NCBI RefSeq assembly: GCF_020166435.1
Contig: NZ_JAINZP010000015.1
Span: forward strand, 23,560-87,559
Length of the DNA: 64,000 nt
DNA from: Pectobacterium versatile
Lineage (GTDB): Bacteria; Pseudomonadota; Gammaproteobacteria; Enterobacterales; Enterobacteriaceae
Direction of reading: 5' to 3'
Shown here: positions 9,093-18,782 of the stretch, piece by piece
Layout: each line of letters opens with the position of its first letter
Numbering within the stretch: position 1 is the stretch's first letter
Translations under genes and position numbers: made by a program
Notes under the pieces: generated by a model
What the model saw: the letters and a program-made list of their open reading frames with translations, nothing else
Told to the model about the DNA's origin: nothing
The model's database searches: none

Positions 9093-10142
9093 ATGAAATA
9101 CACCACTTTTGGACGTAACACGGGCTTACGCGTCTCCGAGCTAGCCCTCGGAACAGGAAACTTTGGCACTGGTTGGGGCTATGGTTCTGAAAAAGATCAG
9201 GCTAAACAGGTATTTGATCGTTATGCCAACGCGGGCGGTAACTTCATTGATACGGCGGATGCTTACCAGTTCGGTCAATCTGAGCAAATGGTTGGAGAAT
9301 TCATTGCCGCCGACCGCGATCATTTTGTCGTGGCGACAAAATACACCTTAAGCGCGATGCAGGAAGCTGGGATATCTCGAACTGGCAATAGCCGTAAGAA
9401 TATGATCTCATCAGTAGAAAACAGCCTTAAGAGACTGAATACCGATCGTATCGATGTGCTGTGGGCGCACTTTGATGACCAATTAACCCCGCTTGAAGAG
9501 ATTGTTCGCGCTTTCGACGATCTCATTCGATCAGGAAAAATCCAGTACGCAGGTTTCTCTAATTTCCCCGCCTGGCGCATTGCCCGAGCGGACACCATAG
9601 CAGAACTGCGCGGCTGGTCGCGAATTGCCGGTATTCAGGTGGAATACAGTCTGGTGCAACGCACCGCAGAGCGAGAACTGCTGCCGATGGCAGAAGCAAT
9701 GGGGCTGGCTGCAACGCTTTGGTCTCCGCTGGGTGGCGGCCTGCTAACGGGGAAATACCGCCAAAGTAAAGAAGGTCGTCTGATCGGTTTTGGCGGAAGA
9801 TTAGTACACACCGAGCAAGACACAACCTTGCTGGATGAGGTATTTCGCGTTGCAAACGAGGTGAACGTCATGCCAATACAGATTGCCATCGCCTGGTTGC
9901 GACATAAATCCGCCCGCGCCAGCACCAGCCTGATCCCCATTCTGGGCTCCCGCACTCTGGCGCAGTTGGATGATACGCTGGTTGCATTAGGTGTGACGCT
10001 AAGTGACGAGCAGGTCGCACGACTGGACGAAGTCAGTGCTATTTCGCTGGGAACGCCACACGATCAGATCGCAGGTACATTACCTAGGGCTCAGGGAGGT
10101 AACAGCGCTCATATCATTACTCCGTGGCCACCACGAGCCTAA
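9093..10142 (+). CDS. aldo/keto reductase
   Basis: A 349-residue NAD(P)H-dependent aldo/keto reductase. Visible elements of the TIM-barrel active site are DTADAY (catalytic Asp and Tyr, residues 53-58), ATKY with the catalytic Lys, and VLWAHFDD where His stands at the usual fourth tetrad position. The ribosome site AAAGGGG is good. The protein belongs to the YajO/Tas-like general stress AKR type; the exact substrate is unknown. It is divergent from the Old Yellow Enzyme gene and followed by the TetR gene after 84 bp that contain a stem-loop. Confidence 0.88.
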   Translation: MKYTTFGRNTGLRVSELALGTGNFGTGWGYGSEKDQAKQVFDRYANAGGNFIDTADAYQFGQSEQMVGEFIAADRDHFVVATKYTLSAMQEAGISRTGNSRKNMISSVENSLKRLNTDRIDVLWAHFDDQLTPLEEIVRAFDDLIRSGKIQYAGFSNFPAWRIARADTIAELRGWSRIAGIQVEYSLVQRTAERELLPMAEAMGLAATLWSPLGGGLLTGKYRQSKEGRLIGFGGRLVHTEQDTTLLDEVFRVANEVNVMPIQIAIAWLRHKSARASTSLIPILGSRTLAQLDDTLVALGVTLSDEQVARLDEVSAISLGTPHDQIAGTLPRAQGGNSAHIITPWPPRA

Positions 10143-10158
10143 TCTGGCTATTGATGAA

Positions 10159-10206
10159 AGGCATCATCTATTGAGTCTGGTTTTTCCATACCCTAAGATG
10201 ATGCCT
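10159..10206. other. stem-loop between the AKR and tetR genes
   Basis: AGGCATCATCT (10159-10169) and AGATGATGCCT (10196-10206) form an 11-bp perfect stem around a 26-base loop. It ends 20 bp before the TetR start. It could act as a weak terminator, an mRNA hairpin or a regulator site; there is no T-run directly after it. Confidence 0.6.
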
Positions 10207-10226
10207 GACAGAAAAAGGAGAACAGC

Positions 10227-10808
10227 ATGGCCCGTGTATCAAAACAGCAGATGGAGCGTAACCGAGAGGAAATCATCCAGGTTTCTTCACAGCTCTTTCG
10301 TGAACGGGGCCTGAACGGCGTCAGCGTGAACGACTTGATGGCCGCGGCCGGATTAACCCACGGTGGCTTTTATGGTCATTTTGCTTCTAAGGATGAGCTC
10401 GCTGCCATCGCCAGCCGAAAAGCGTTTGAGGATTCCGGTGTTCGCTGGCAGGAAATCAGCCAGCGCTCAGATCAACATGACTTGCGAACAATCGTGGAAC
10501 TCTATCTTTCACCCACCCATCGTGACGGCGCGAAAGATGGCTGTGCGATCACCGCGTTAGCCAGCGACATCGCCAGAGAAAGTGAAGACAAGCCAGTGCG
10601 TGAGGTTTATCTCAGCGGTGTCAGAGCCATGCTGGACAGGCTGGAGTCCCTATCCACGATAGAAGATAAAGAACAGCGCAGGCTGCATACTCTGGCGCAA
10701 TTCGCCCTGTTATCCGGCGCGCTCACGTTAGCACGCGCAACGGCTGGCGATCCTTTGTCGGACGACTTTCTTATCGCCGCCAAAAAAGCGCTGCTTGGCG
10801 AAGCATAA
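10227..10808 (+). CDS. TetR/AcrR family transcriptional regulator
   Basis: A 193-residue protein with an N-terminal TetR helix-turn-helix at about residues 12-58 (the motif region contains GLTHGGFYGHFASKDEL, the recognition helix typical of the family). The C-terminal part is a helical ligand-binding domain. AAAGGAG lies before the ATG. Its position after the aldo-keto reductase suggests it represses this gene and the divergent Old Yellow Enzyme gene in response to an electrophile. A perfect hairpin follows the stop. Confidence 0.9.
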   Translation: MARVSKQQMERNREEIIQVSSQLFRERGLNGVSVNDLMAAAGLTHGGFYGHFASKDELAAIASRKAFEDSGVRWQEISQRSDQHDLRTIVELYLSPTHRDGAKDGCAITALASDIARESEDKPVREVYLSGVRAMLDRLESLSTIEDKEQRRLHTLAQFALLSGALTLARATAGDPLSDDFLIAAKKALLGEA

Positions 10809-10821
10809 ACATGTTAATGAA

Positions 10822-10849
10822 GGAGCCTATCGCATCCAAGATAGGCTCC
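10822..10849 (+). terminator. hairpin after tetR, probable terminator
   Basis: GGAGCCTATC / GATAGGCTCC perfect 10-bp stem starts 13 bp after the stop codon. The following sequence is C/T-rich rather than a clean T-run, so termination may be incomplete. Confidence 0.6.
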
Positions 10850-11152
10850 AAACCGCCCCTTTCTTAACAATATCGCCTTTGTGCCATTCATTCCTCTGTT
10901 CATCATCCATTCAAGCTAAGCCCCTTTTTCATAACATCTTGTTATTGCATTATTCCCATCCATCATTAGACCGCCGCAACTGCAGTGTTATGCTTATCTG
11001 CGTTTGCCCTGTTCACGTAATTTTTTGACAGAAAATATCAAATTTATTGGTTTTCTATTCTGTCCCTAAATCGACGACACTGCCGCACTATATAAACAAG
11101 CATTCCCAGCATTACCAATCAGCATTTTTGCTCACTTATGAGGTTGTCTATT
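10850..11152. other. gene-free region before the DoxX gene
   Basis: About 300 bp of AT-rich sequence with no credible coding frame. It contains TTGACA at 11025-11030 and an imperfect inverted repeat (GACAGAAAA ... TTTTCTATTCTGTC, 11027-11064). A TATATAA at about 11089 could be a -10 element for the downstream gene. No firm promoter can be assigned. Confidence 0.4.
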
Positions 11153-11587
11153 ATGATTTCTCAGTTGAATCAGTGGTTCACGCGTTTAACCGATCATCCT
11201 GATGCAGGTAAACTTTTACTGCGTTTAACCGTAGGTATTCTGCTGCTGTTTCACGGCGTAGCAAAAGTTGAGCACGGCGTAGGCTGGATCGTACAGATAC
11301 TGCAAGGCGCAGGCCTGCCAGGTTTTATCGCTTACGGCGTATATGTAGGCGAAATCGTTGCCCCAATCCTGATTATTCTGGGCGTGTTTACCCGCGTTTC
11401 TGGCCTGATTGCCGCGCTGACGCTGGTTGTTGCCACGCTGATGGTTGGCACTGGTAAATTCTTCACCCTGACTAACGTGGGTGCCTGGGCGCTGGAAGTT
11501 GAAGCACTCTATTTCTTTGCGGGCATTATCATCATGCTGGTTGGCAGCGGTCGCTACTCTGTTGCTTCCAATCCCGCTTATCGCTAA
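11153..11587 (+). CDS. DoxX family inner-membrane protein
   Basis: A small integral membrane protein of 144 residues with four hydrophobic segments and the DoxX-type LLLRLTVGILLLFHGVAK start, like YphA/YqjF-type proteins. The frame opens at 11138, but AGG at 11141-11143 serves the ATG at 11153 well, so that start is chosen. Family members have been linked to redox or thiol stress, but the molecular role is not established. It stands alone and converges with cysA over a strong terminator. Confidence 0.85.
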   Translation: MISQLNQWFTRLTDHPDAGKLLLRLTVGILLLFHGVAKVEHGVGWIVQILQGAGLPGFIAYGVYVGEIVAPILIILGVFTRVSGLIAALTLVVATLMVGTGKFFTLTNVGAWALEVEALYFFAGIIIMLVGSGRYSVASNPAYR

Positions 11588-11621
11588 TCCCCGCTATCCG
11601 GCTGGTATTGACGACAAAAGC

Positions 11622-11649
11622 AAAAACCCGCGAAATTCGCGGGTTTTTT
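11622..11649. terminator. bidirectional terminator between doxX-type gene and cysA
   Basis: AAAAACCCGCGAA / TTCGCGGGTTTTTT inverted repeat with A- and T-runs, between convergent genes. Confidence 0.93.
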
Positions 11650-11668
11650 CATGCCTGAGAGCTGCCGA

Positions 11669-12661
11669 TTAGATTTCCCAATCGTGGCTGTAACGCTTGG
11701 GTTTAAACTGAATCACATCGCCTTTCTGTAGCCCATGCAGGCTTGCATCATCTTTTGCGACTTCTGCTTCAATCAGCTCCGACTGCTCGCCCAATTTCAG
11801 CGACAGACGCGTTAAGGCACCGAGTGGGCGAATATCTCGCACCGTTACCGCCTGATAGCCGTCCTGAGCCTGAACGGATAACGACACTTCATGCGGACGG
11901 AACAGAATCGTCTCTTCCGTTTGCGCCACTTTCAACCGGTTACTGTCGCCAAGGAAATGGTAAACAAACTCGCTGGCTGGGTTGTTATACACCTCCGCCG
12001 GTGTGCCGATTTGTTCAATCACGCCTTTGTTCATCAGCACGATGCGGTCAGCGACTTCCATCGCTTCTTCCTGATCGTGCGTCACAAATACCGATGTCAG
12101 ATCGATATCTTCATGTAGCTGAGACAGCCAGCGACGCAGCTCTTTACGCACCTTGGCATCCAACGCACCAAAAGGTTCATCCAGCAGCAGAATGCTCGGT
12201 TCAACGATCAACGCACGCGCCAAAGCAATACGCTGACGCTGACCGCCAGAAAGCTGTTCAGGATAGCGATCCCCCAGCCAGTCCAACTGCACCAGATTCA
12301 GTAATTCATGTACTTTCTTTTCAATATCACTCTTCGACGGGCGGATATTTTTCGGCTTCATTCGCAGCCCAAACGCCACATTATCGAACACCGTCATGTG
12401 ACGGAACAGCGCGTAGTGCTGGAATACAAACCCCACGTTACGCTTGCGCACATCGTGGACGGATACATCCTGGCCGTGGAAAATAATACTGCCGCTATCC
12501 GGCTGTTCCAGCCCAGCGATAATACGCAGCAGCGTGGTCTTACCACAGCCCGATGGCCCCAGCAGCGCCACCAGCTCGCCGCTGTGGATCGACAAATTAA
12601 TCTCGTTCAGCGCCCGGAACTGACCAAATTGTTTATTAATATTGCGAATCTCAATGCTCAT
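11669..12661 (-). CDS. cysA: sulfate/thiosulfate ABC transporter ATP-binding protein
   Basis: A 330-residue ABC ATPase. Walker A GPSGCGKT lies at 35-42, the signature LSGGQ at 137-141 and Walker B LLLDEP ends at 163. A shorter C-terminal regulatory (TOBE-like) domain follows; the E. coli protein is about 35 residues longer. It overlaps the end of cysW by 11 bp, so it is translationally coupled. It powers uptake of sulfate/thiosulfate for cysteine synthesis together with CysT, CysW and the binding protein. In E. coli cysM follows cysA; here the operon ends and the next gene converges. Confidence 0.96.
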   Translation of the reverse strand: MSIEIRNINKQFGQFRALNEINLSIHSGELVALLGPSGCGKTTLLRIIAGLEQPDSGSIIFHGQDVSVHDVRKRNVGFVFQHYALFRHMTVFDNVAFGLRMKPKNIRPSKSDIEKKVHELLNLVQLDWLGDRYPEQLSGGQRQRIALARALIVEPSILLLDEPFGALDAKVRKELRRWLSQLHEDIDLTSVFVTHDQEEAMEVADRIVLMNKGVIEQIGTPAEVYNNPASEFVYHFLGDSNRLKVAQTEETILFRPHEVSLSVQAQDGYQAVTVRDIRPLGALTRLSLKLGEQSELIEAEVAKDDASLHGLQKGDVIQFKPKRYSHDWEI

Positions 12662-13532
12662 TTTTGGCCAACTCCTGTTGTTTCTCTATTTGCTTCGTCA
12701 ATCGGCTCTCACTCCACTGGCGCAGCAGCAGTACGACCAGTGACATAATTAGCAGCAGGATCGCCACGCTGAAAGCCGCAACGATGTTGTACTCGTTATA
12801 AAGAATTTCGATATGCAGCGGCAGCGTGTTAGTCAGGCCGCGGATATGGCCGGAAATAACGGAAACGGCACCGAATTCCCCCATCGCACGCGCGGTACAC
12901 AACACCACGCCGTAGATCAACGCCCATTTCACATTCGGCAGCGTAATGTGCCAGAACATTTGCCAGCCGTTCGCCCCTAGCAACCGCGCCGCTTCTTCTT
13001 CCTGCGAGCCCTGCTCTTCCATCAGCGGAATCAGTTCACGCGCAACATAAGGCAGCGTGACGAAAATTGTCGCCAGTACGATGCCCGGCACGGCGTAAAC
13101 AATTTGCAGATCGTGTTCGAGCAGAAAGGGATGGAGCGAGCTTTGTGCCCCAAACAGCAGCACATACACCAGCCCTGCAACCACGGGCGAAACGGAGAAC
13201 GGCAAATCGATCAGCGCCAGCAGAAAGCTCTTGCCACGAAATTCGAATTTCGTCACGCACCACGCTGTCGCCAGCCCGAACACCACATTTAACGGCACAG
13301 AAATGACGGTCGCGAGTAGTGTCAGCTTAAGCGCAGAGATCGCATCCGGTTCGGTAATCGCATCCCAAAATGCACCGATGCCTTTATCCAGCCCCTGAGT
13401 CACCACCATCATCAACGGCAGCACCAGAATCAGGAAAAAGACGACCCACGCGAGTGAAACCAGAATGTAATAGGCTGCGGGCTGTTTTTTTCTTTTAGCC
13501 GCGCTGGCCTGAGCGGAAATAACCTGTTCCAT
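12651..13532 (-). CDS. cysW: sulfate ABC transporter permease CysW
   Basis: A 293-residue inner-membrane permease with about six hydrophobic segments and the EAA loop ([13 protein letters not shown]...P) that contacts the ATPase. The N-terminal cytoplasmic stretch is rich in Ala and Lys. It starts 12 bp after cysT ends and overlaps cysA. With CysT it forms the membrane channel of the sulfate importer. Confidence 0.95.
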   Translation of the reverse strand: MEQVISAQASAAKRKKQPAAYYILVSLAWVVFFLILVLPLMMVVTQGLDKGIGAFWDAITEPDAISALKLTLLATVISVPLNVVFGLATAWCVTKFEFRGKSFLLALIDLPFSVSPVVAGLVYVLLFGAQSSLHPFLLEHDLQIVYAVPGIVLATIFVTLPYVARELIPLMEEQGSQEEEAARLLGANGWQMFWHITLPNVKWALIYGVVLCTARAMGEFGAVSVISGHIRGLTNTLPLHIEILYNEYNIVAAFSVAILLLIMSLVVLLLRQWSESRLTKQIEKQQELAKNEH

Positions 13533-13544
13533 GACGACCAGCCT

Positions 13545-14357
13545 TTACAGTTTCGGTTGAATGCGGCGCTGCAACACGTTAATCAGCAGCAGCATAATGA
13601 AAGAAACCAGCAGCATGAACACGCCGATCCCAGTTGCGCCTTTGTAGTCATACTGATCGAGCTTGGAGACGATCAGCAGCGGCAGAATTTCGGTTTTAAA
13701 CGGAATATTCCCCGCGATAAACACCACGGAACCGTATTCCCCGACGCCGCGGGCAAAGGCCAGCGCAAAGCCCGTCAGCCACGCGGGTAACAGTGCAGGA
13801 AGCAGCACATGACGGAAAACCTGAAGCGGGCGTGCGCCAAGGCAGGCAGCGGCTTCTTCCACTTCTTTGGGAATATCGGCCAACACCGGTTGCAACGTTC
13901 TGACCACGAAAGGCAGCGTAACGAAGATCAGCGCTAGTGTGATACCAATGCTGGTGTAGGCAATTTTGAACGGAAACAGCGAACCAATCAGGCCATTCGG
14001 CGCGTACAACGCCGTCAGCGCAATCCCCGCCACGGCGGTTGGTAGCGCGAAGGGCATGTCGATCATGGCATCGATCACTTTACGGCCGGGAAAAGTATAA
14101 CGCACGAGCACCCACGCCAGCAGCGTCCCGAGAATACCGTTAATAAACGCCGCAGCCAGCGCCGTACCAAACGAAAGCCGCAGGGAGAAAAGCACCTGGC
14201 GGCTGGTTATCAGATCCCAAAACTGACCGAACGTTAGTTGGCTGGCATACAAAAACATCCCCGCCAACGGAATGAGGACAATTAATCCTAAATAGCTCAG
14301 GCTAAACCCTAACGTTAGCCCGAAACCGGGAATCACTGAGGAAGAACGTTGTGACAT
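13545..14357 (-). CDS. cysT: sulfate ABC transporter permease CysT (CysU)
   Basis: A 270-residue permease with about six membrane segments and the EAA motif EEAAACLGARPLQVFRHVLLP around residue 170. Typical cysT segments DMPFALPTAVAGI are present. It is separated from the upstream binding-protein gene by 153 bp with an intrinsic terminator, so the permease genes are expected to be expressed less than the binding protein. Confidence 0.95.
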   Translation of the reverse strand: MSQRSSSVIPGFGLTLGFSLSYLGLIVLIPLAGMFLYASQLTFGQFWDLITSRQVLFSLRLSFGTALAAAFINGILGTLLAWVLVRYTFPGRKVIDAMIDMPFALPTAVAGIALTALYAPNGLIGSLFPFKIAYTSIGITLALIFVTLPFVVRTLQPVLADIPKEVEEAAACLGARPLQVFRHVLLPALLPAWLTGFALAFARGVGEYGSVVFIAGNIPFKTEILPLLIVSKLDQYDYKGATGIGVFMLLVSFIMLLLINVLQRRIQPKL

Positions 14358-14460
14358 ACCGTGCCTTTAATTTTCATACTCACTATCCAGCCAACAACTG
14401 CTTGCCGACGCGCGCTACCTGACAGAATTAAGGCGGCAGGTCCTCTGCCTTCTTAACCTG

Positions 14461-14486
14461 AAAAAAGCCGCTATGGTGATAGCGGC
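14461..14486 (-). terminator. terminator/attenuator between sbp and cysT
   Basis: On the minus strand GCCGCTAT-CACC-ATAGCGGC is followed by TTTTTT, 24 bp after the sbp stop. A full rho-independent structure inside an otherwise co-directional operon suggests partial read-through. Confidence 0.85.
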
Positions 14487-14510
14487 CTTAATCCGTCAGA
14501 CATTAGAAAC

Positions 14511-15521
14511 TTACTTATTAATCTCTTTAAAGATGGCGTCGAACACACCGCCATCGTTAAAGTATTTTTCCTGTGCCGCTTTCCAGCCGCCGAAATCCTT
14601 ATCAATCGTCACCAGATTCACCGGTGCAAACTGATCTTTAAACTCTTCAGCAATCTTGGCATTACGTGGGCGATAGAAGTTTTTACCGATAATACGCTGC
14701 GCTTCATCGCTGTAGAGGTATTGCAGATAGGCTTCAGCCTGTTTCTGCGTCCCTTTACGCTCAACCACTTTGTCGACAACGGCAACTGGCGGTTCGGCCA
14801 GAATCGACAGAGACGGTGTCACGATCTCAAGCTGATCGCCGCCCTGCTCTTGCAGAGACAGATATGCTTCGTTTTCCCATGCCAGCAGCACATCGCCTAG
14901 CTGACGTTGCACAAAGCTGATGGTTGCTCCACGCGCACCGGTATCCAGTACTGGCGCATGGCGATACAGTTCAGTGACAAATTTCAATGCGGTTTCATCA
15001 TTGCCGCCCGGTAGCGCTTTGGCATAAGCCCATGCAGCCAGGAAGTTCCAACGCGCGCCGCCGGAGGTTTTCGGGTTTGGCGTGATCACTTCAACGCCCG
15101 GTTTCACCAGATCGTTCCAGTCTTTGATTTGCTTCGGATTACCTTTACGCACCAGAAAAACGATGGTGGAGGTATAAGGTGTGCTGTTGTCAGGCAAACG
15201 CGCCTGCCACTTAGGGTCGATCAGCTGCTGGTTCAGGTTTAATGCATCAATATCACCAGCCAGTGCCAGCGTCACCACGTCAGCCTGCAAGCCATCAATC
15301 ACCGAACGCGCCTGTTTTCCAGAACCGCCGTGCGAGTTTTTGATGGTGATATCTTCACCCGTGGTCGCTTTCCAATGCTTGATAAACGCCGCATTGTATT
15401 GCTGATACAGTTCACGCGTCGGATCGTAAGACACGTTTAATAATTCGGTAGCCGCCGAGGCCACACCAGAAAATAACAGCGCTGCCGTAGCAACAGATAA
15501 CCCCAGACGACGTATTGACAT
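14511..15521 (-). CDS. sbp: sulfate-binding periplasmic protein, Sbp type
   Basis: A 336-residue periplasmic solute-binding protein from ATG 15521; a GTG at 15530 is also in frame, but AGGGAG with an 8-bp spacing favours 15521. The signal peptide ends near GVASA-A. The [13 protein letters not shown] start, SHGGSGKQA and DVVTLALA segments follow E. coli Sbp more closely than CysP (which has SSYDVSRELF and DVVTYNQV at those places). So the first gene of this cysTWA operon is an Sbp-type receptor, at the place where E. coli has cysP. It delivers sulfate to CysTWA. CysB control is expected from the pathway but not read directly here. Confidence 0.88.
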   Translation of the reverse strand: MSIRRLGLSVATAALLFSGVASAATELLNVSYDPTRELYQQYNAAFIKHWKATTGEDITIKNSHGGSGKQARSVIDGLQADVVTLALAGDIDALNLNQQLIDPKWQARLPDNSTPYTSTIVFLVRKGNPKQIKDWNDLVKPGVEVITPNPKTSGGARWNFLAAWAYAKALPGGNDETALKFVTELYRHAPVLDTGARGATISFVQRQLGDVLLAWENEAYLSLQEQGGDQLEIVTPSLSILAEPPVAVVDKVVERKGTQKQAEAYLQYLYSDEAQRIIGKNFYRPRNAKIAEEFKDQFAPVNLVTIDKDFGGWKAAQEKYFNDGGVFDAIFKEINK

Positions 15522-15671
15522 TCTTATCACTCCCTAAACTTAATGCTTGAAAGTATTTAGATAAAATAATGATGAATGTGGCTGGTTAGGCCGTTTATGC
15601 GGTTATCGAACTGACAACGACAATATGGGAGTGACAATAGTGGATATAAGGAAGGGGCAAAAATATTGTTT

Positions 15672-15693
15672 CGCGATAATTTATGCTATCGCG
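15672..15693. other. inverted repeat upstream of sbp
   Basis: CGCGATA-N8-TATCGCG, perfect 7-bp arms, about 150 bp upstream of the sbp start. The whole gap from 15522 to 15861 has no gene; it is AT-rich and probably holds the CysB-dependent promoter, which could not be placed with confidence. Confidence 0.6.
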
Positions 15694-15861
15694 TTATATT
15701 GTTAATGGTTATGTAATAGTTTTCAATCTAAGCAATTTTGTTGCAGCGGCAATCTTTTTACGACTGGATATGAGGTAACCCCGATGCCGTGCGGCATCAG
15801 GTGAGTACGGTGGAGGATAGGCTTAGAAGTATAGGCTTAAGTAGGTAGGTACCTTTCTGCT

Positions 15862-17019
15862 CTACTCTTCTTCATCCAGTTGCAAAGCCACGTACAGCAG
15901 CAGGCGGTCGTCGAAATTCCCCAAATCTAACCCCGTCAGTTCAGAGATGCGGTTAAGACGATATTCCAGAGTATTGCGGTGAATAAACAGCGCTTTTGCC
16001 GTCGCACCAGGTTGAACGTTGTTACGAAACCAGGCACCCAGCGTCCGACGCAGCAGACCATTGCCGTCCATTGCTTTAAGCTTCGAGAGCGGGCGCACCA
16101 GCTCGTTTGCCTGCCAACCGCCGCGCAGGCTGTCCAGCAGCACGGGCAACATCAAATCCTGATAGTAATAACAGCGCTGAGCGGGCATACGCTGTTTGCC
16201 TACGCTCATGGTCGTTCGCGCCGTGCGGTAAGAACGCGCGATGCTGCCGGAGCCCGCAAAATAGTTCCCCAGCGCCAGCCGTACCCGCAGCCGACTGCTT
16301 TCCGCCATACGCGACATCAGCGTATCCACACGACGCCGGTGTTCCTCTGCATCCCAGCGCCCGTGGCTGTTCAGCGCCGGTTTTAGCACCACCATTTCCG
16401 TCAGGGAAACGATAGCGATCAGGTTGTCACGCTCCGGCGTGGTCAGCAACGTCTGCAACTGCTGTAGCTCTGCCATGGCGGAGTCGACACCGAGCTGCCC
16501 GCTATCGACTTCGATCACCGCAGCGACGCGGGGCTTATTCATATCGATGCCTAAGCGCTGCGCCCACTCCATGAGAGCGGGAGACAGATCGTCGGTGCGA
16601 ATCAGGTTTAGAACCAGCTCTTCACGCAGGCGGCTATCCTGCGCTAGCATATGCAGCAGCCTCGCCTGCTCCAGCATCATTTCCGCCGTCATGCAGACAA
16701 GCTCGCCATATTGTCGCAGCTGGCTTGGGTTCCCCGTCAGACCAATAACACCAACAATTTCGCCATCAATGCGCAGGGGTAAATTGATGCCCGGACGCAC
16801 GCCGTGCAGGTGACGCGCGACGGCATCATCAATATCGACGACTCGCCCCTGCGAAAGCGCCAGCAGCGCGCCTTCGTGCAGTTCCCCCAATCGTTCCTGA
16901 TCGCCACTGCCGATAATCTTACCGCGAGCATCCATCACGTTGATATTGCTATCAATGATCTGCATGGTTCGCGCGACAATATCCTGTGCCATCTTGGCAT
17001 TGAGATGATACGACGCCAT
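15862..17019 (-). CDS. cdaR: carbohydrate diacid transcriptional activator CdaR
   Basis: A 385-residue regulator, exactly the E. coli CdaR length when started at ATG 17019, which has AGAGGT before it; the frame itself runs back to 17097. The N-terminal sugar-diacid recognition domain has GRIIGSGD-like (here ARGKIIGSGD) and GELHEGAL segments, and the C-terminal PucR-type helix-turn-helix contains FIHRNTLEYRLNRI. CdaR senses glucarate/galactarate and activates their breakdown genes; none of these targets is nearby. It follows degP on the same strand, as in E. coli. Confidence 0.96.
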   Translation of the reverse strand: MASYHLNAKMAQDIVARTMQIIDSNINVMDARGKIIGSGDQERLGELHEGALLALSQGRVVDIDDAVARHLHGVRPGINLPLRIDGEIVGVIGLTGNPSQLRQYGELVCMTAEMMLEQARLLHMLAQDSRLREELVLNLIRTDDLSPALMEWAQRLGIDMNKPRVAAVIEVDSGQLGVDSAMAELQQLQTLLTTPERDNLIAIVSLTEMVVLKPALNSHGRWDAEEHRRRVDTLMSRMAESSRLRVRLALGNYFAGSGSIARSYRTARTTMSVGKQRMPAQRCYYYQDLMLPVLLDSLRGGWQANELVRPLSKLKAMDGNGLLRRTLGAWFRNNVQPGATAKALFIHRNTLEYRLNRISELTGLDLGNFDDRLLLYVALQLDEEE

Positions 17020-17165
17020 TTTTACCTCTGAGAGGAACATTGACAATTGCACCAGCATACCGCCACTCGGTGCGCCACACATTGTGCAAATTAACAAAGA
17101 AACGGGAATTAGGTTAAATCTGTGGAAGAACTCACAAAAGTACTTTCAGGGAGAAGCGAGAGGTA

Positions 17166-17187
17166 GCCGGGCACCCGCGTGCCCGGC
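17166..17187 (-). other. stem-loop after degP
   Basis: GCCGGGCAC-CCGC-GTGCCCGGC perfect 9-bp GC-rich stem 65 bp downstream of the degP stop. No T-run follows on the minus strand, so it may stabilise the mRNA 3' end rather than terminate alone. Confidence 0.55.
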
Positions 17188-17251
17188 CAAAAGATTAACG
17201 TAACAAATTGTCTTAAAAGATAATTATTAACTTACGCGCTAAACAGATCGA

Positions 17252-18700
17252 TTACTGAGCCAACAGGTAAATCGTGCTGTCACCGCGACGCACATTCAAG
17301 GCCAATACAGCCGGTTTGCTGTCCAGAATTTTACGCAACTCGCCAATATTCTGTACCGTCTGTTGGTTAACCCCCAGAATAATGTCATCTTTCTTCAGGC
17401 CAATTTTAGCCGCCGCAGAACCGGGTTTAACGTTATCTACCTTGACGCCTTTTTTGTCGTCCACCTGAGTATTGCTTAGCTCGGCACCTTCAATGCCAGA
17501 GTAGAGATTACCAGAAGCCACCTGAGCCTGATTGCTCTGTTGCAGCGTCACCTCAACCGTCAGCGGTTTACCCTCGCGCAGCAGCCCCAGCGCCACTTTA
17601 CTGCCCACCGGCAGCGACCCAACCTGCGCACGCAGTGCAGAGAAGCTGCTGACCGCCTTACCATTCAGCGTGACGATCACATCGCCCGCCTTGATGCCCG
17701 CCTCATCTGCCGCCGACTTCGGCCGCACCTGGCTCACAAACGCACCGCGCTGTGCATCGACCTTCATCGCCTGTGCCAGTTCGGAGTTCAGCTCCGTCCC
17801 GGTGATGCCCAGCTCACCGCGCTTTACTTCACCAAATTCGACAATCTGTGCAACGACGCTTTTCACCATATTGCTGGGGATAGCGAAACCAATCCCGATA
17901 TTGCCGCCATCTGGAGCAAGAATCGCGGTATTCAACCCAACCAGCTCTCCGTTCAGGTTGACCAGCGCACCACCGGAATTCCCCCGGTTGATCGCTGCAT
18001 CGGTCTGAATAAAGTTCTCGTAGTTTTCAATATTCAACCCGCTACGCCCCAGCGCGGACACAATGCCCGAGGTCGCCGTCTCGCCCAGACCATACGGATT
18101 ACCAATCGCTACCGTATAATCACCGACCCGCAGCTGGTCGGAATCCGCGACCTTAATCGCCGTCAGATTTTTAAAATCTTTCAACTGCACCAGCGCGATA
18201 TCGGAAAGTGTGTCTTTGCCTAACACTTTGCCGTCATACTTGCGGCCATCGCTGAGTCGAACCTGAATCTTGTCAGCGTTATCCACCACATGGCTGTTGG
18301 TCACCACATAGCCTTTCTCTGCATTAATCACGACGCCCGCGCCCAGCGCCTGGAAATTTTCCTGCTGCGCTGGCTGGCCGTCGTCGTCACCTTCTCCCTG
18401 ACACATTGGCGATGACTGGAACGGCGATCCCTCCTGGCAGAAAGGCGAGTTTTCACCCAAAAACGGCTGAAGCTGCGGTGGGATCCCTTCTTTTCCCTCA
18501 TTTCCCGCATGGGTGGTATGCCCTTCCACATAGATGCTCACCACAGAAGGCATGACGTTTTCCAGCATAGGGGCCAGGCTGGGTAATTGACCCGATGACG
18601 CGGCAGACGCCGCTGACTCTGCGGCATTCGCCGTGGTAGAACCCATCGCCATCGCCAGACTTAACGCCAGCGCACTCAGAACCAGTGATTTTCTTTTCAT
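17252..18700 (-). CDS. degP: periplasmic serine endoprotease/chaperone DegP (HtrA)
   Basis: A 482-residue periplasmic protease. A signal peptide ends near TANA-A (residue 26). The trypsin-like triad is His137, Asp167 and Ser242 (GNSGG). Two PDZ domains follow. The loop at residues 85-100 holds the two cysteines that mark DegP rather than DegQ. It degrades or refolds misfolded envelope proteins. AGGAGGTTAT-like ribosome site (AGGAG) precedes the ATG. A sigma-E-like promoter lies about 80-110 bp upstream, in line with envelope-stress control. Between dgt and cdaR, the E. coli order. Confidence 0.96.
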   Translation of the reverse strand: MKRKSLVLSALALSLAMAMGSTTANAAESAASAASSGQLPSLAPMLENVMPSVVSIYVEGHTTHAGNEGKEGIPPQLQPFLGENSPFCQEGSPFQSSPMCQGEGDDDGQPAQQENFQALGAGVVINAEKGYVVTNSHVVDNADKIQVRLSDGRKYDGKVLGKDTLSDIALVQLKDFKNLTAIKVADSDQLRVGDYTVAIGNPYGLGETATSGIVSALGRSGLNIENYENFIQTDAAINRGNSGGALVNLNGELVGLNTAILAPDGGNIGIGFAIPSNMVKSVVAQIVEFGEVKRGELGITGTELNSELAQAMKVDAQRGAFVSQVRPKSAADEAGIKAGDVIVTLNGKAVSSFSALRAQVGSLPVGSKVALGLLREGKPLTVEVTLQQSNQAQVASGNLYSGIEGAELSNTQVDDKKGVKVDNVKPGSAAAKIGLKKDDIILGVNQQTVQNIGELRKILDSKPAVLALNVRRGDSTIYLLAQ

Positions 18701-18782
18701 AGGAGGTTATCTCATAGTAATCAACACGCGAGTCTTACGGCCCGTGTACCCGACACCGGGTACACTCAGTGGTCGTGCTGTA

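Noticed and set aside
13067..13306. Frames opposite cysW
   Set aside because: Shadow frames of the conserved cysW gene, no ribosome site and no recognisable protein.
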